A DNA stretch of 64,000 bases. It comes from Pilimelia anulata (GTDB lineage Bacteria > Actinomycetota > Actinomycetes > Mycobacteriales > Micromonosporaceae). The notes beneath the pieces were generated by a model that ran no database searches, had not been told where the DNA came from, and saw only the letters and a program-made list of their open reading frames with translations. Each line of letters starts with the position of its first letter. Positions within the stretch are counted from its first letter, which is position 1. Positions 1 to 9,238 of this stretch are shown here, piece after piece. A program made the translations under genes and the position numbers. The DNA is taken from the NCBI RefSeq assembly GCF_014647895.1, contig NZ_BMQB01000004.1:186001-250000 (forward strand), in the 5' to 3' direction.

Positions 1-115
1 TCCCCATCGACCGGGCGAACCCCTCCGACCAGCGGCCGAACGCCTCCGGGTCGAACCGGGGCAGGCTCAGCCGGCCGGGCTCCCGCGGCTGGTCCAGCCG
101 CCGCTGCTCGGTCAC
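1..115 (-). CDS. DUF1003 family membrane protein, N-terminal part only
   Basis: This is a partial gene that runs off the left edge; only about 38 N-terminal residues are present. The GTG start at 115-113 is followed by a peptide of the type MTEQRRLDQP...LPRFDPEAFG, the usual N-terminus of actinobacterial DUF1003 membrane proteins. Those genes commonly lie directly downstream of an MgtE-N/CBS gene, which is the arrangement here (40 bp gap). The membrane segments expected further on are outside the window. Its function is not known; a role linked to magnesium transport is inferred only from the neighbour. Confidence 0.7.
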   Translation of the reverse strand, partial: MTEQRRLDQPREPGRLSLPRFDPEAFGRWSEGFARSMG

Positions 116-155
116 GCCGTCGCCCCCTCGGCCGTCGGCCGGACCCGCCGGCCGG

Positions 156-1412
156 TCACGCCGCCGACCCCGCGTCGCTGTCCCGGTCCCGCCAGTCGTG
201 CGGGAGCAGGTGGTCCAGCACGTCGTCCACCGTCACCGCGCCGACCAGCCGGTCGCTGGTGTCCACCACCGGCATCGAGACCAGGTCGTACGTCGCCATC
301 CGCCGGGTGATCTCCGGCAGCGGCGTCTCCGGGTCCAGCGGGTCGATGTCGTTGTCCACCACGCCGCCCAGCAGCTCGGCCGGTGGCTCGCGGAGCAGCT
401 TCTGGAAGTGCACCATGCCCAGGTACCGGCCCGTCGGCGTGGCCATCGGCGCCCGGGTCACGAAGATCTGCGCGGCGATCGCCGGGGAGAGTTGCGGCTC
501 CCGGATCCGGGCCAGCGCCTCGGCCACCGTCGCGTCCGGGGTGAGGATGACCGGCTCCGAGGTCATCACCGAGCCGGCGGTCCCCGGCAGGTACTTCAGC
601 AGCGCCCGGACCGGCTCCGCCTCGTCCGGCTGCATCAGGTCCAGCAGCACCTCCTGCTCGACCTTCGGCAGCTCGGCGAGCAGGTCGGCGGCGTCGTCCG
701 GGTCCATCTCCTCCAGGACGTCCGCGGCGCGCTCGCGGTCCAGCGCGGCCAGGATCTCCACCTGGTCGTGCTCGGGCAGCTCGCCCAGGACGTCGGCCAG
801 CCGCTCGTCGTCCAGCGCCGCCGCCACCTCGTTGCGCCGGGTGTCGGACAGCTCCTGCAGGACGTTGGCCAGGTCGGCCGGGCGGAGCTGGTCCAGCATC
901 GCGAGCAGGCTCGCCGTGCCCTGCGCCTCCGGCAGCCCGACCAGCCCGGACAGCTCCCGCCACTCCAACTGGTGCAGGTGCCCGCGCCGGGTCAGCCGCC
1001 CGGTGATCTCCCGGACCGCGACCCGGTGCAGCGTCCACTCGCCCAGCCGGTTGGCCTCCATCGCCACGTCCACGACCGTCGCCGGCTGGTCGGTGGCGCT
1101 GATCGTCACCCGCCGGTCCAGCAGCTCCTCCAGGACCAGCAGCTCGTCCGGGCGCTTGGAGAAGCGGCGCAGGTTGAGCGTGCCGGTGTTCAGCACGACC
1201 GCGTCGGAGTCCACCGACGTGATCCGGCCGATCGGCAGGAAGATGCGCCGGCGCATGGCGATCTCGGCCACCAGGCCGACCACCTGCGGCGCCCGCCCGC
1301 CCATCCGCAGCCTGGCCACGGCGTCGCGGACGCGGCCGACCTGGTCCCCGTTGGGATCGAAAACGGTCAGTCCGGCCAGGCGCGCCACGAAGACCTTGGT
1401 AGCGGAGGTCAC
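156..1412 (-). CDS. MgtE N-domain and CBS-pair protein lacking a membrane channel
   Basis: 418 residues. The N-terminal part is a PRC-barrel-like segment (about residues 1-160). An MgtE intracellular N domain follows, with repeated Asp/Glu-rich helices such as DERLADVLGELP and EEMDPDDAADLL, and then a pair of CBS domains from about residue 280 to the end. No transmembrane helices follow, unlike a true MgtE channel, so this is probably a soluble magnesium sensor or regulator. This soluble architecture recurs in actinobacteria together with a DUF1003 gene, which is the next gene here. The start is GTG at 1412. The partner transporter is not visible in the window. Confidence 0.85.
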   Translation of the reverse strand: MTSATKVFVARLAGLTVFDPNGDQVGRVRDAVARLRMGGRAPQVVGLVAEIAMRRRIFLPIGRITSVDSDAVVLNTGTLNLRRFSKRPDELLVLEELLDRRVTISATDQPATVVDVAMEANRLGEWTLHRVAVREITGRLTRRGHLHQLEWRELSGLVGLPEAQGTASLLAMLDQLRPADLANVLQELSDTRRNEVAAALDDERLADVLGELPEHDQVEILAALDRERAADVLEEMDPDDAADLLAELPKVEQEVLLDLMQPDEAEPVRALLKYLPGTAGSVMTSEPVILTPDATVAEALARIREPQLSPAIAAQIFVTRAPMATPTGRYLGMVHFQKLLREPPAELLGGVVDNDIDPLDPETPLPEITRRMATYDLVSMPVVDTSDRLVGAVTVDDVLDHLLPHDWRDRDSDAGSAA

Positions 1413-1456
1413 CGGATCAGCCTAATGCGCCCACGGATCGTCTAGCGTGGAAGGCC

Positions 1457-2359
1457 ATGCCCCACCTCACCGCACGCGCCCGACTCGCGTACCGCATCGT
1501 CGACGTGTTCACCGACCGGCCGTTCGCCGGCAACCCGCTGGCCGTGGTCCTCGGCGCCGACGCGCTGGGCACCGACCAGCTCCAGGCGCTCGCCCGCGAG
1601 TTCCACCTGTCCGAGACCGCGTTCCCGCTGCCGGCCACCGACCGGGCGGCCACCTACCGGGTGCGCATTTTCACCCCCGAGGCGGAGTTGCCGTTCGCCG
1701 GCCACCCCAGCATCGGCACGGCCGTGGTCGCCGCCGGCCTCGGGCTGGCGAAGCCGGACGACGACGGCGTCGTCGTCCAGGAGTGCGGCGCCGGCCTGCT
1801 GCCGCTCACCCTGAACCCGGAGCGCGACGGCGCCCGGCTCACCGGCGCCGCCCCGGCCGTCGGGCCGGCGCTGGACCCGACGCCGCTGCGCGCCGCCGCG
1901 GCCCTGCCGCCGGCCGCCGGCGGGGCGATCCCGCCGCGGGTCGCCGGGTGCGGGCTCGATTTCGCGTACCTCGCCCTATCGGCCGCCGAGGTCGCCGCCG
2001 CGGCGCTGGACAGCGCGGCCGCCGCCCGGTACGCCGTACCGGACCTGTGCGTCTTCGCCTGGGACCCGGACACCCGGACCGCGCACGCCCGGGTGTTCTG
2101 CCCCGGCGCCGGGGTGCCGGAGGACCCGGCCACCGGGTCGGCGGCGCTGGGCCTGGGGGCGTACCTGGTCACCGCGGGGCTGCTACCGGGCGACGGGACG
2201 GCGGCGTACACGGTCCGGCAGGGGGCGGAGCTGCACCGACCGTCCACGCTGCACGGTACGGTCACGGCCGCCGACGGGGCGCCGGTGCGGGTGACGGTGG
2301 CGGGCACGGTCGTCCCGATCGCCGCCGGCGAGATCCTGGTGCCCCCCTTCGTCGGCTGA
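1457..2359 (+). CDS. PhzF family isomerase/epimerase
   Basis: 300 residues, the normal length for the PhzF family of diaminopimelate-epimerase-fold enzymes. The N-terminal strand reads YRIVDVFTDRPFAGNPLAVV, and the conserved Glu of the SETAF motif is the expected general acid/base. The second half carries the repeat motif DPATGSAALGLGAYL, which binds the carboxylate in this fold. The substrate cannot be read from the sequence; characterised members isomerise trans-2,3-dihydro-3-hydroxyanthranilate, but most are of unknown substrate. The gene stands alone, divergent from the CBS protein with a 44 bp gap. Confidence 0.88.
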   Translation: MPHLTARARLAYRIVDVFTDRPFAGNPLAVVLGADALGTDQLQALAREFHLSETAFPLPATDRAATYRVRIFTPEAELPFAGHPSIGTAVVAAGLGLAKPDDDGVVVQECGAGLLPLTLNPERDGARLTGAAPAVGPALDPTPLRAAAALPPAAGGAIPPRVAGCGLDFAYLALSAAEVAAAALDSAAAARYAVPDLCVFAWDPDTRTAHARVFCPGAGVPEDPATGSAALGLGAYLVTAGLLPGDGTAAYTVRQGAELHRPSTLHGTVTAADGAPVRVTVAGTVVPIAAGEILVPPFVG

Positions 2360-2427
2360 CCCGCCGGGCGGCGGCGCCGATCCGGCCGGCTGATCTCGGG
2401 TGGCCGCGGCGCCGGCCCGGTCGGCGG

Positions 2428-2961
2428 TCAGCGGCGGCGGACGCGGTGCAGGCGGAACGGTTTGCGGGCCGGCCGGGCCGCGGGCGTCTCCCGCGGCGGC
2501 GCCGCGCCGGCGTCCCCCGGCCGCGGCCGCGGCGGCCCGCCGGGCGCCAGCCGGACCACCGCGCACTCGGCCGCCCACCGGGCCACCAGGTCCGCCGTCG
2601 GGCCGGGCGCGTTGAGCCGCTTCGCGGCGAGCTGGCCGGCCACGTCCGGCCACTCCGGCGCGGCCGGGTCGACCCGGCCGACCGCCGCCGGGAAGGTGAC
2701 GATCCGGCCGCCGTGGTCGCCGCGCAGCGTCACCGCCACCGGCGGCCCGCCGGGCGCCGCGGCGTCGGCCAGGCCGGGCACGTCCTGCTCGCCGGGGCCG
2801 GCGACGACGTACAGCACGCCGTCCGCCGCCAGGCACCACACGCCGACGGGGGGCCGGTCGCCGACGGCGAGCCAGGCGATCGCGGCCCGCTTCATCGCCT
2901 CGGCCACCAGCGGGTCGTCGGCGCCGTCGGCCGGCGGCGGGGTGCGGGCTGGGTCCGTCAT
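2428..2961 (-). CDS. Conserved hypothetical actinobacterial protein
   Basis: 177 residues with no motif I can assign. The N-terminus is polar, then residues 25-130 alternate short hydrophobic strands with turns (GVWCLAADGVLYVVAGPGEQ, PPVAVTLRGDHGGRIVTFPA). This resembles a small beta-barrel and could be a flavin split-barrel relative, but I see no cofactor signature. The C-terminal 50 residues are Pro/Arg-rich and look disordered. Codon usage matches a real gene and the ATG start is clear. Its convergent neighbour is PhzF and the HAD gene lies upstream on the same strand. Function unknown. Confidence 0.6.
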   Translation of the reverse strand: MTDPARTPPPADGADDPLVAEAMKRAAIAWLAVGDRPPVGVWCLAADGVLYVVAGPGEQDVPGLADAAAPGGPPVAVTLRGDHGGRIVTFPAAVGRVDPAAPEWPDVAGQLAAKRLNAPGPTADLVARWAAECAVVRLAPGGPPRPRPGDAGAAPPRETPAARPARKPFRLHRVRRR

Positions 2962-2986
2962 CCGTCCATCCTGCCCCGGGCGGCCC

Positions 2987-3742
2987 TCACGCCGGCAGCG
3001 CCGCCCGCGGGCGCGGCGGGCGCGGGCGCGCGACCCCCGGCCGGGCCGCGCCGCCGGCCGCCGCGCGGTCCAGCAGCGCCGGTACCGCGCCGAGCCGGTC
3101 GACGGCCGGGCCGGCGAAGTCGTCCGGCGCGAACACCAGGTGCCCGGCCAGGTCCGGCGCCGCCAGCCGGACCGCGGTCATCCCCAGCGCCGTCGCCCCG
3201 GTCAGCTCGCGGCCGCCGCCGTCGCCCACGTACAGGCACTCCCGCGGCGCCACCCGCAGCCGCGCGCAGGCGGCCAGGAAGATCGCCGGGTCGGGCTTGC
3301 ACCGGCCGACGTGGACGGAGTACACGCACGCCTCCAGCAGCGGCGCCACCGGCAGCCCGGGCAGCAGCACCGGCAGCTCGTACGCGCAGTCGCTCACCAG
3401 CCCCGTGCGCAGCCCGCGCCCGCGCACCTCGGCCAGCGTGGCCACCGCGTCCGGCCGCAGCCGCAGGTCCGCGGACATCGCGGCGCGCCGCGCCGGCAGC
3501 GCGGCGGCCAACGCGGCGTCGCTCGGCGCGCCGCCGGCCAGCCGGCAGACCGCGCGCAGGGCGCGCAGCTCGTCGCCGTACGCGCCGCGGGCCCGCTCGC
3601 GGAACGTCGCGTCCAGCGCCGCGGTCATCGCGGGCGGGTCGCAGCCCAGGTCGCGGGCGATCCGGGCGTGCGCCGGGCCGCGCCGCACCGCCTCCGTCAG
3701 CGTGCCGAAGAAGTCGAACAGGACCGCACGGAAGGGGGACAT
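2987..3742 (-). CDS. HAD superfamily hydrolase
   Basis: 251 residues. HAD motif I is at residues 8-14 (LFDFFGTLT, nucleophile Asp in DFFGT). Motif II is the Ser of VSDCAYELP, motif III the Lys of GRCKPDPAIF, and motif IV the VGDGGGREL loop, so the catalytic set is complete. The helical cap lies between motifs I and II, as in phosphoglycolate phosphatase or haloacid dehalogenase relatives. The ATG at 3742 was chosen because motif I follows at once; longer in-frame upstream sequence lacks family similarity. The C-terminus is an Arg/Pro tail of about 20 residues. The substrate is unknown. Confidence 0.85.
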   Translation of the reverse strand: MSPFRAVLFDFFGTLTEAVRRGPAHARIARDLGCDPPAMTAALDATFRERARGAYGDELRALRAVCRLAGGAPSDAALAAALPARRAAMSADLRLRPDAVATLAEVRGRGLRTGLVSDCAYELPVLLPGLPVAPLLEACVYSVHVGRCKPDPAIFLAACARLRVAPRECLYVGDGGGRELTGATALGMTAVRLAAPDLAGHLVFAPDDFAGPAVDRLGAVPALLDRAAAGGAARPGVARPRPPRPRAALPA

Positions 3743-3816
3743 GAGGGGGCGCGACCTCCGGGACAAGGGATGACCTTGCGCGCCAGGAAAGCACGTCCAT
3801 CGTGCCCTGTCGATGG

Positions 3817-4569
3817 TCAGCCGCGCAGTGCCCCCAGCGCGTCGAAATCGATGTCGGTGCCGCCGGAATCGCCCTGCTGCGCGAGCACGATCAGCAGGAC
3901 GAAGCCGATCGTGATCACGACCGCGAGCGCCGTGGTCGTCCAGCCCAGGATGATCGCCGTCTTGGCCAGCCCGGCGCCGCCCTCGCCGCGCTCGGCGATC
4001 TGCCGGCGCGAGACGTGGCCGAGGATCGCGCCGACGACGCCGATGACCCCGCCGATCCCGGACACGCACAGGCCGACCGCGCCCACCCCGGCGAGCACGA
4101 CGGCGACGATGGCCAGGGAGTTGTTGGGCGGTGGGGTGCCGTACCCGTACGGGTAGGCCGCGGGGTAGGGGTTGGGCTGGCCCGGCGCGCCGTACGGGGC
4201 CTGCGGGGCGGCGCCCGGCGCCGCGTACGGGTCGGGCGCGGCGTGCGGGTCCGGCGTCCCGTAGGGGCCCGGCGCCGACCCGTACGGGCCGGGCGCGGCG
4301 TACTGGCCCGGCGCGTACGGGTCCGGCGCGGCGTACGGCCCCGCGGCCGGACCCGGCGCGGCGTACGGATCGGGAGTGGCGAACGGATCGGGAGTGGCGA
4401 ACGGGCCGGGCGCGGCGTACGGATCGGGCGCGGCCGGCCCGGCGGACGACTGGCCGGCGGCCGGCGGCGGCTCGGGCGACCCCGGCCCGCCGTGGCCGGG
4501 CGGGCCGGCCACCGGCGGGGGTGCGGTGGGGTCGGCCGGCGGGCCCGGCTGGTGCTCCGGCTGCGTCAT
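3817..4569 (-). CDS. DUF4190-like membrane protein with Pro/Ala/Tyr-rich cytoplasmic tail
   Basis: 250 residues. Residues 1-145 are low-complexity, built from imperfect repeats of the type PDPYAAPG and rich in Pro, Ala, Gly and Tyr. Two transmembrane helices follow at about 152-180 and 205-230 ([35 protein letters not shown]), separated by the [12 protein letters not shown] loop seen in DUF4190 proteins. Such proteins are common in actinobacteria with no established function; the tail may mediate protein contacts. It is divergent from the short-chain dehydrogenase. Confidence 0.8.
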   Translation of the reverse strand: MTQPEHQPGPPADPTAPPPVAGPPGHGGPGSPEPPPAAGQSSAGPAAPDPYAAPGPFATPDPFATPDPYAAPGPAAGPYAAPDPYAPGQYAAPGPYGSAPGPYGTPDPHAAPDPYAAPGAAPQAPYGAPGQPNPYPAAYPYGYGTPPPNNSLAIVAVVLAGVGAVGLCVSGIGGVIGVVGAILGHVSRRQIAERGEGGAGLAKTAIILGWTTTALAVVITIGFVLLIVLAQQGDSGGTDIDFDALGALRG

Positions 4570-4747
4570 GCCTGGTCCTCCGGCGTCATGCGGTGCTCCG
4601 ATCGCAGGTCGATGCGATCAGCCTATCCGTTCGATCACACGCGGCGTAGCGACCGCCGGGCTCCGCGTGGTCGCCCGGGAGGGACCCATCGGGCGGGAAG
4701 TCCGCGATGCCGTTGCCGCTCCCCGCGCCAGCGGGCAGGATCTTCGC

Positions 4748-5563
4748 ATGGGCATGCACGCAGAGACCGACGGCGCTACCGAACCGGCCGGCCGTTCCCC
4801 GGACCGGGTGGACGGCCGGGTGGCCGTGGTCACCGGCGCCGGCTCCCCCGACGGCATCGGCTACGCGACCGCGCACCGCCTCCGAGCGCTCGGCGCGACC
4901 GTGGCGATCGTCTCGACCACCCGGCGGATCCACGACCGGGCGGCCGAGCTGGGCGAGGGGGTCACCGGCTTCGTCGCCGACCTGACCGACGAGTCCGAGG
5001 TGGGCGCGCTCGCCGACGCCGTCGCCGACCAGCTCGGCCCGGTGGAGATCGTGGTCAACAACGCCGGCCTGGCCAGCAAGGCCAGCCCGGAGGTGCTGCG
5101 GCCGGTCGCCCAGCTCACGTACGACGAGTGGCGGGCCGAGATCGACCGCAACCTGAGTACGGCGTTCCTGGTCAGCCGCGCGTTCATCGCCGGCATGGCG
5201 GAGCAGGGCTGGGGCCGGATCGTGAACCTCGCCGCCACCGCCGGCCCGGTCAACGCGCTGCCCGCCGAGGCCGGGTACGCCGCGGCGAAGGCCGGCGTCG
5301 TCGGCCTGACCCGGGCGCTGGCGATGGAGCTGGTCGCGGACGGGATCACCGTGAACGCGGTCGCCCCCGGCATCATCCACACCGGCGCCTCGACGCTGGT
5401 CGAGCTGAAGCAGGGCTTCGGCACGCCGATGGGCCGGCCGGGGCAGCCGGAGGAGGTGGCGTCGGCGATCGGCTTCCTGTGCACGCCGGCGGCGTCGTAC
5501 ATCACCGGCCAGATGCTCATCGTGGACGGCGGCAACAGCGTCGCCGAGGCCGTCTTCCGCTGA
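4748..5563 (+). CDS. Short-chain dehydrogenase/reductase (SDR)
   Basis: 271 residues with a classical SDR layout. The cofactor loop is [10 protein letters not shown] at about residue 29, NNAG follows at about 105, and the catalytic Tyr/Lys pair is YAAAK at about 178-182. The C-terminus [10 protein letters not shown] is typical of FabG-like enzymes. The normally conserved catalytic Ser (NISS motif) reads NLAAT here, so Ala or Thr occupies the position; activity may be altered. The ATG at 4748 was chosen, with AGGA seven bases upstream; a second ATG lies two codons in. The physiological substrate is unknown, and no operon partner is evident. Confidence 0.85.
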   Translation: MGMHAETDGATEPAGRSPDRVDGRVAVVTGAGSPDGIGYATAHRLRALGATVAIVSTTRRIHDRAAELGEGVTGFVADLTDESEVGALADAVADQLGPVEIVVNNAGLASKASPEVLRPVAQLTYDEWRAEIDRNLSTAFLVSRAFIAGMAEQGWGRIVNLAATAGPVNALPAEAGYAAAKAGVVGLTRALAMELVADGITVNAVAPGIIHTGASTLVELKQGFGTPMGRPGQPEEVASAIGFLCTPAASYITGQMLIVDGGNSVAEAVFR

Positions 5564-5575
5564 CCCGCGCGCCGT

Positions 5576-6601
5576 TCAGCTCGTGCGGGCGCTCGGCCCC
5601 GGCTGGGGTTCCCGCGGCCGCGGGACCGCCGCGCCGCCGTCCGCGGGCTCCGCGGCGCCCCCGGCCGTGACCGCGGCGATGGATGTGGCCGGGGGCGTGA
5701 CCGGCCGTGCGGGCGCCGCCGGTGGCGGCGTCTCCGGCCAGCGGTCGGCCGGCGGGTCGGGGAGGGTCGCCAGGGCCGCGCGCAGCCGGGTCTGTTCGAG
5801 TTCCGTACCGAGGTCCGCCCGGTGCTCCGGGTGCTCCGCGTAGTGCCGCAGCGCCCGGGCGAGGAACAGCGGGTCCACCCAGAGCCAGCCGAGCCGCAGC
5901 ACGACCGGCCCGGCCTCGTCCCGCCCGACCGGCAGCAGCCGGCGGCGCACCCCGGCCACGGCGGCCAGGTCCACCGCCGACCACGGCACGGTCCGCCCGG
6001 CCGGCCCGGACCACGGCCCGCGCACGACCAGCCCGGCCGCGGTGATCCCGAGCTGCGGGCCGCGCACGACGTACCAGACGACCGCCGCGACCAGCGGCTG
6101 GAGCAGCCACACCCCGCTGACCAGCGACTCCCACCCGACGGTCAGCCGGCCGCCGGGGGCGGCGCGCAGCGGGACCGCGCCGGCGACCAGCGCGAGGTAC
6201 AGCAGCGCCGGCGCCGCCAGCCAGGGCGACGGCAGCGCGACGAGCCCGCGCCGCGGCAGCCACCACGCGGGCCGGGCGGCGGGGGACAGCGGCAGCGCCC
6301 GCGGGGGCGGCTGGCTCAGCACCAGCCGGACGTACAGCGCCACCGGGGCGGCCGCCGCGGCGACGACGGCGACGGCGAGCAGCGGGATGCCGGCCCAGCC
6401 GGGCAGCGTCCAGGAGTACGGCCGGACGGCCAGCTCGACCCACAGCCGCAGCGCGATGGTGACCAGGGCCAGCGCGGCCGCGGCGGACCAGATCCGCCGG
6501 GCGCGCGCCGCGACCACCCGGGCGTCGGTCGCGGCGGCGCCCCCGCGGGGGGTGCCGCCGGCCGGCCGGGTGCGGGGTGGGGACGGACGCCGCAGGAGCA
6601 C
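5576..6601 (-). CDS. Integral membrane protein of unknown function (PH-like C-terminal domain)
   Basis: About 341 residues from GTG 6601; the frame is open up to a TTG at 6628, so the start is uncertain. There are four hydrophobic spans between residues 35 and 190 (SAAAALALVTIALRLWV; IPLLAVAVVAAAAAPVAL; WLAAPALLYLALVAGAV; LLQPLVAAVVWYVV). A small domain follows (QLGITAAGLVVRGP...TVPWSAV) resembling the bacterial PH-like domains of actinobacterial membrane proteins. The C-terminus is Pro/Ala-rich. It converges on the SDR gene with a 12 bp gap. No enzymatic motif is visible. Confidence 0.7.
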   Translation of the reverse strand: MLLRRPSPPRTRPAGGTPRGGAAATDARVVAARARRIWSAAAALALVTIALRLWVELAVRPYSWTLPGWAGIPLLAVAVVAAAAAPVALYVRLVLSQPPPRALPLSPAARPAWWLPRRGLVALPSPWLAAPALLYLALVAGAVPLRAAPGGRLTVGWESLVSGVWLLQPLVAAVVWYVVRGPQLGITAAGLVVRGPWSGPAGRTVPWSAVDLAAVAGVRRRLLPVGRDEAGPVVLRLGWLWVDPLFLARALRHYAEHPEHRADLGTELEQTRLRAALATLPDPPADRWPETPPPAAPARPVTPPATSIAAVTAGGAAEPADGGAAVPRPREPQPGPSARTS

Positions 6602-6675
6602 GCACCGACCGTACTCAATCGGGGCCAATCAGGCGACCGGCCGGATGGCCACTCCACCCGGCCGGCGGGCCGTGA

Positions 6676-7038
6676 TCAGTCCTGCTTCGCGGCGATCCGC
6701 TCCCGGACGGCTTCCATGTCCAGGTCGCGCACCTGGGTGACCAGGGCCTCCAGCGCGGGCTCCGGCAGCGCGCCGGCCTGCGAGAAGACCATCACGCCGT
6801 CCCGGATCGCCATGATCGTCGGGATCGAGCTGATGTTGAACCGCTGGGCCAGCGCCGGGTGCGCCTCGGTGTCCACCTTGCCGAAGGTGACGTCCGTGTG
6901 CTGCTCGGAGATCCGCTCGTAGGTCGGCGCGAAGCGCTTGCACGGCCCGCACCAGTCGGCCCAGAAGTCCACCAGCACGATGCCCTCGCCCTTGGTGGCC
7001 TCGTCGAAGGTCTCGGTCGTCAGTTCAACCGTGGCCAT
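6676..7038 (-). CDS. trxA: Thioredoxin
   Basis: 120 residues, slightly longer than classical thioredoxin (about 108). The active site WCGPCK lies at about residues 31-36 within LVDFWADWCGPCKRF. The cis-Pro segment SIPTIM is at about 75, and the central Asp (VDFW) is present. It should reduce protein disulfides in the cytoplasm with thioredoxin reductase, which is not in this window. The start is ATG 7038, preceded by GGAGA. A divergent gene for another thiol-disulfide protein (DCC1 family) begins 105 bp away, so redox genes are clustered here. Confidence 0.9.
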   Translation of the reverse strand: MATVELTTETFDEATKGEGIVLVDFWADWCGPCKRFAPTYERISEQHTDVTFGKVDTEAHPALAQRFNISSIPTIMAIRDGVMVFSQAGALPEPALEALVTQVRDLDMEAVRERIAAKQD

Positions 7039-7143
7039 GATCCGTCTCCGATCGCCAGAATGCCCGAACAGCTTGGCAAACCGTACCCGGGTCCCGCGCA
7101 TTCCCCCACCCGGACCGGCCGCCGCGGGGCGCACAATGGCCGG

Positions 7144-7566
7144 GTGATCACCCCCGACCCGCCCGTGCTCGTGTACGACGGCGACTGCGGGTTCTGCACC
7201 CGCTGCGCGGCGTTCCTGCGGGCCCGGGTCCGCCCGCGCGCGGCGCTCGTGCCGAGCCGGGCCATCGACCCCGCGGCGTACGGCCTGACCGCGGAGCAGT
7301 GCGCGGCGGCGGTGCAGTGGTGCGGCCCGGACGGCGAGCGCGCCGCCGGCCCGGTCGCCCTGGCCCGGCTGCTCCAGCGCGGGAACGCCGCCTGGCGCGC
7401 GGTCGGCACGGTCCTGGCGCTGCGCCCGGTCGCCGCGCTGGCGTGGCCGCCGTACCGGCTGATCGCCCGCCACCGGCACCGGCTGCCGGGCTCCGACGGC
7501 ACCTGCGGACTGCCCTCGGCCACCGGGCGGTTACGGGGCGTTGATCCGCCGGACGCATCGACATAA
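7144..7566 (+). CDS. DCC1-like thiol-disulfide oxidoreductase family protein (DUF393)
   Basis: 140 residues. The signature YDGDCGFCTRC is at about residues 9-19, giving the DxxCxxC motif that names the DCC family. A second conserved region (RPVAALAWPPYRLIARHR) precedes the C-terminal SDGTCGLP motif. Members are predicted thioredoxin-fold proteins; biochemical function is poorly defined. The GTG at 7144 was chosen because the family motif follows at once. It is divergent from trxA. Confidence 0.85.
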   Translation: MITPDPPVLVYDGDCGFCTRCAAFLRARVRPRAALVPSRAIDPAAYGLTAEQCAAAVQWCGPDGERAAGPVALARLLQRGNAAWRAVGTVLALRPVAALAWPPYRLIARHRHRLPGSDGTCGLPSATGRLRGVDPPDAST

Positions 7567-7695
7567 CTCTCTGTCATCGATCGATGCTTCTCAGCAGAAC
7601 TCAGCTCACGTTTCGATAACTGAGTGTCGGATATTTGATCCGTCCCATTGGCCTACGTCGCTACGTGCGGCAGAATTCTCCGTACCAGAGCGTGG

Positions 7696-7724
7696 GCGGC
7701 GGGTGCCGGGGAGGGCCCCGCCGC
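7696..7724 (+). terminator. Candidate GC-rich hairpin terminator
   Basis: An 8-bp perfect stem (GCGGCGGG at 7696-7703 with CCCGCCGC at 7717-7724) lies in the 254 bp gap between the DCC1 gene and the SpoU methylase. There is no downstream T-run, as is common in actinobacteria. The first half of the same gap (7567-7690) is unusually AT-rich for this genome and probably holds promoter sequence, but I could not assign -35/-10 boxes with confidence. Confidence 0.45.
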
Positions 7725-7820
7725 TCATTGCGTCCGGACCTCTTTTCCCCACCACTCGCGGACCCGCCTCCCGGCCGGGTCCCCGGAATGGACGCGGTGG
7801 TGCGGCGCTAGGTTCCCTGC

Positions 7821-8471
7821 ATGACGGAGCCGTTCGCGAATCCCCCGGTGGGCGTCGGCCCGTGGGTCGGCCCGGTCCCCGCCGACCCCCGGCTGGACCC
7901 CGAGCTGCTCGCCGCCGGGGACCGGCGCAACGTCGTCGACCGGTACCGGTACTGGCGGCACGCGGCGATCGTCGCCGACCTCGACACCCGCCGGCACGAC
8001 TTCCACGTCGCGATCGAGAACTGGCAGCACGACCTCAACATCGGGACCGTCGTCCGGACCGCCAACGCGTTCCTCGCCGCCGCCGTGCACATCGTCGGCC
8101 GCCGCCGGTGGAACCGGCGCGGGGCGATGGTGACCGACCGGTACCAGCACGTCGAGTACCACCCCGACCCGGCCGCGCTCGCCGCCCGCGCGGCCGCCGC
8201 CGGGCTGACCGTGGTGGGCATCGACAACCTGCCCGGCAGCCGGCCGCTGGAGTCGACCACGCTGCCCCGGCGCTGCCTGCTGCTGTTCGGGCAGGAGGGG
8301 CCGGGGCTGTCCGACGCGGCCCGGGCGGCGTGCGGGGAGCTGTACTCGATCGCCCAGTACGGCTCCACCCGCTCGATCAACGCCGGCGTGGCCAGCGGCA
8401 TCGCCATGCACGCCTGGGTCCGCGCCCACGCCGCCCCACCGCCCCCGCCGGCCCCGGGGCCGACCGGGTAG
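7821..8471 (+). CDS. TrmH/SpoU family RNA 2'-O-ribose methyltransferase
   Basis: 216 residues. SPOUT motif 1 is at about residues 70-82 (HDLNIGTVVRTANAF, with the conserved Asn and Arg), motif 2 at about 155-165 (LLLFGQEGPGLS), and motif 3 at about 180-196 (YGSTRSINAGVASGIAMHAW). All three SAM-binding knot motifs are intact. The short length, without an extra RNA-binding domain, fits a TrmH-like tRNA or rRNA methylase; the exact target nucleotide cannot be read. It is monocistronic, followed 62 bp later by a DUF6758 gene. Confidence 0.88.
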   Translation: MTEPFANPPVGVGPWVGPVPADPRLDPELLAAGDRRNVVDRYRYWRHAAIVADLDTRRHDFHVAIENWQHDLNIGTVVRTANAFLAAAVHIVGRRRWNRRGAMVTDRYQHVEYHPDPAALAARAAAAGLTVVGIDNLPGSRPLESTTLPRRCLLLFGQEGPGLSDAARAACGELYSIAQYGSTRSINAGVASGIAMHAWVRAHAAPPPPPAPGPTG

Positions 8472-8533
8472 GGGAGCACGGAGTCGGGCAATCCCACCGA
8501 TTCGCTTGACGAGGTACGGATCGGCGGCGCACC

Positions 8534-9196
8534 GTGGCTGGTGTGGCCGTGACAGTGAGTTGCCCGCGCTGCGGGGGGTCGGTGCGGGAGCCCGACCTCA
8601 TGCACAGCGAGTGGCGCTGCCCGGACTGCGGCCCGGTCCCGCCGCTGCACGTCGCCCACCACATCAACGCCGACGTGGTCACCGCGGCCAGCCGGGCGGT
8701 CCGCGGCGCCGGCATGCCGCTGTGGTGCCTGTGGCCGCTGCCGGCGCACTGGACGGTCACCGGCGTCGGCTGGGCCGGCGACCCGCGCGAGGGCGCCCGC
8801 GCCGGCGCGGTCGCGGTCAGCGGTCCGACCCCGCTGGGCGGCGGCCCCGCGGACATCATCTTCGTCGCCGAGGAGCCGGGCCTGGGGCTGGGCACCCGGT
8901 TCGCCGGCATCGCGGGGCCGGACCCCGGCCTGGCCCTGTCCGACGCGATGCGCGAGGTGCCGCACGCGAAGATCAAGGCCGGCGGGCACCCCACGCCGCT
9001 GTGGTCGGTGAAGTCGCCGGAGGACCGCAGTGCGTACGCGGGCGAGGCGCGGGGCATGTGGCTGTACGCGGTCGCCTGGCCGGCTAGCGCCGGCTACCTG
9101 CTCGCGGAGAACGTCATCCTGCAGGATCTGGCCGAGTGGCAGCCGCAGGAGCTGGTGTTCGGGGCGCCGTCGCCCTACTTACACGGTCGCGGTTGA
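8534..9196 (+). CDS. DUF6758 family protein with N-terminal zinc ribbon
   Basis: 220 residues. Two CxxC pairs near the N-terminus (CPRCGG and CPDCGP) form a zinc ribbon. The rest is a conserved actinobacterial domain with the motifs MPLWCLWPLP, VTGVGWAGDPR and HAKIKAGGHPTPLWSV. The family is widespread in Streptomyces and Micromonospora but has no known function. GTG starts at 8534 or 8549 are both possible. It ends in a region carrying the operator-like palindrome described at 9239-9260. Confidence 0.75.
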   Translation: MAGVAVTVSCPRCGGSVREPDLMHSEWRCPDCGPVPPLHVAHHINADVVTAASRAVRGAGMPLWCLWPLPAHWTVTGVGWAGDPREGARAGAVAVSGPTPLGGGPADIIFVAEEPGLGLGTRFAGIAGPDPGLALSDAMREVPHAKIKAGGHPTPLWSVKSPEDRSAYAGEARGMWLYAVAWPASAGYLLAENVILQDLAEWQPQELVFGAPSPYLHGRG

Positions 9197-9238
9197 TCTG
9201 GGAAGTACCGACCCGCACGCCGCGGGATGGGTCACTCA

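Noticed and set aside
112..1445. Long open frames opposite the CBS gene
   Set aside because: They are antisense shadows created by high GC, with Arg/Gly/Pro-rich composition and no family motifs.
4190..4440. Repeats in the DUF4190 gene as a mobile or regulatory repeat
   Set aside because: They encode an imperfect [12 protein letters not shown] tail that is ordinary for this protein type.
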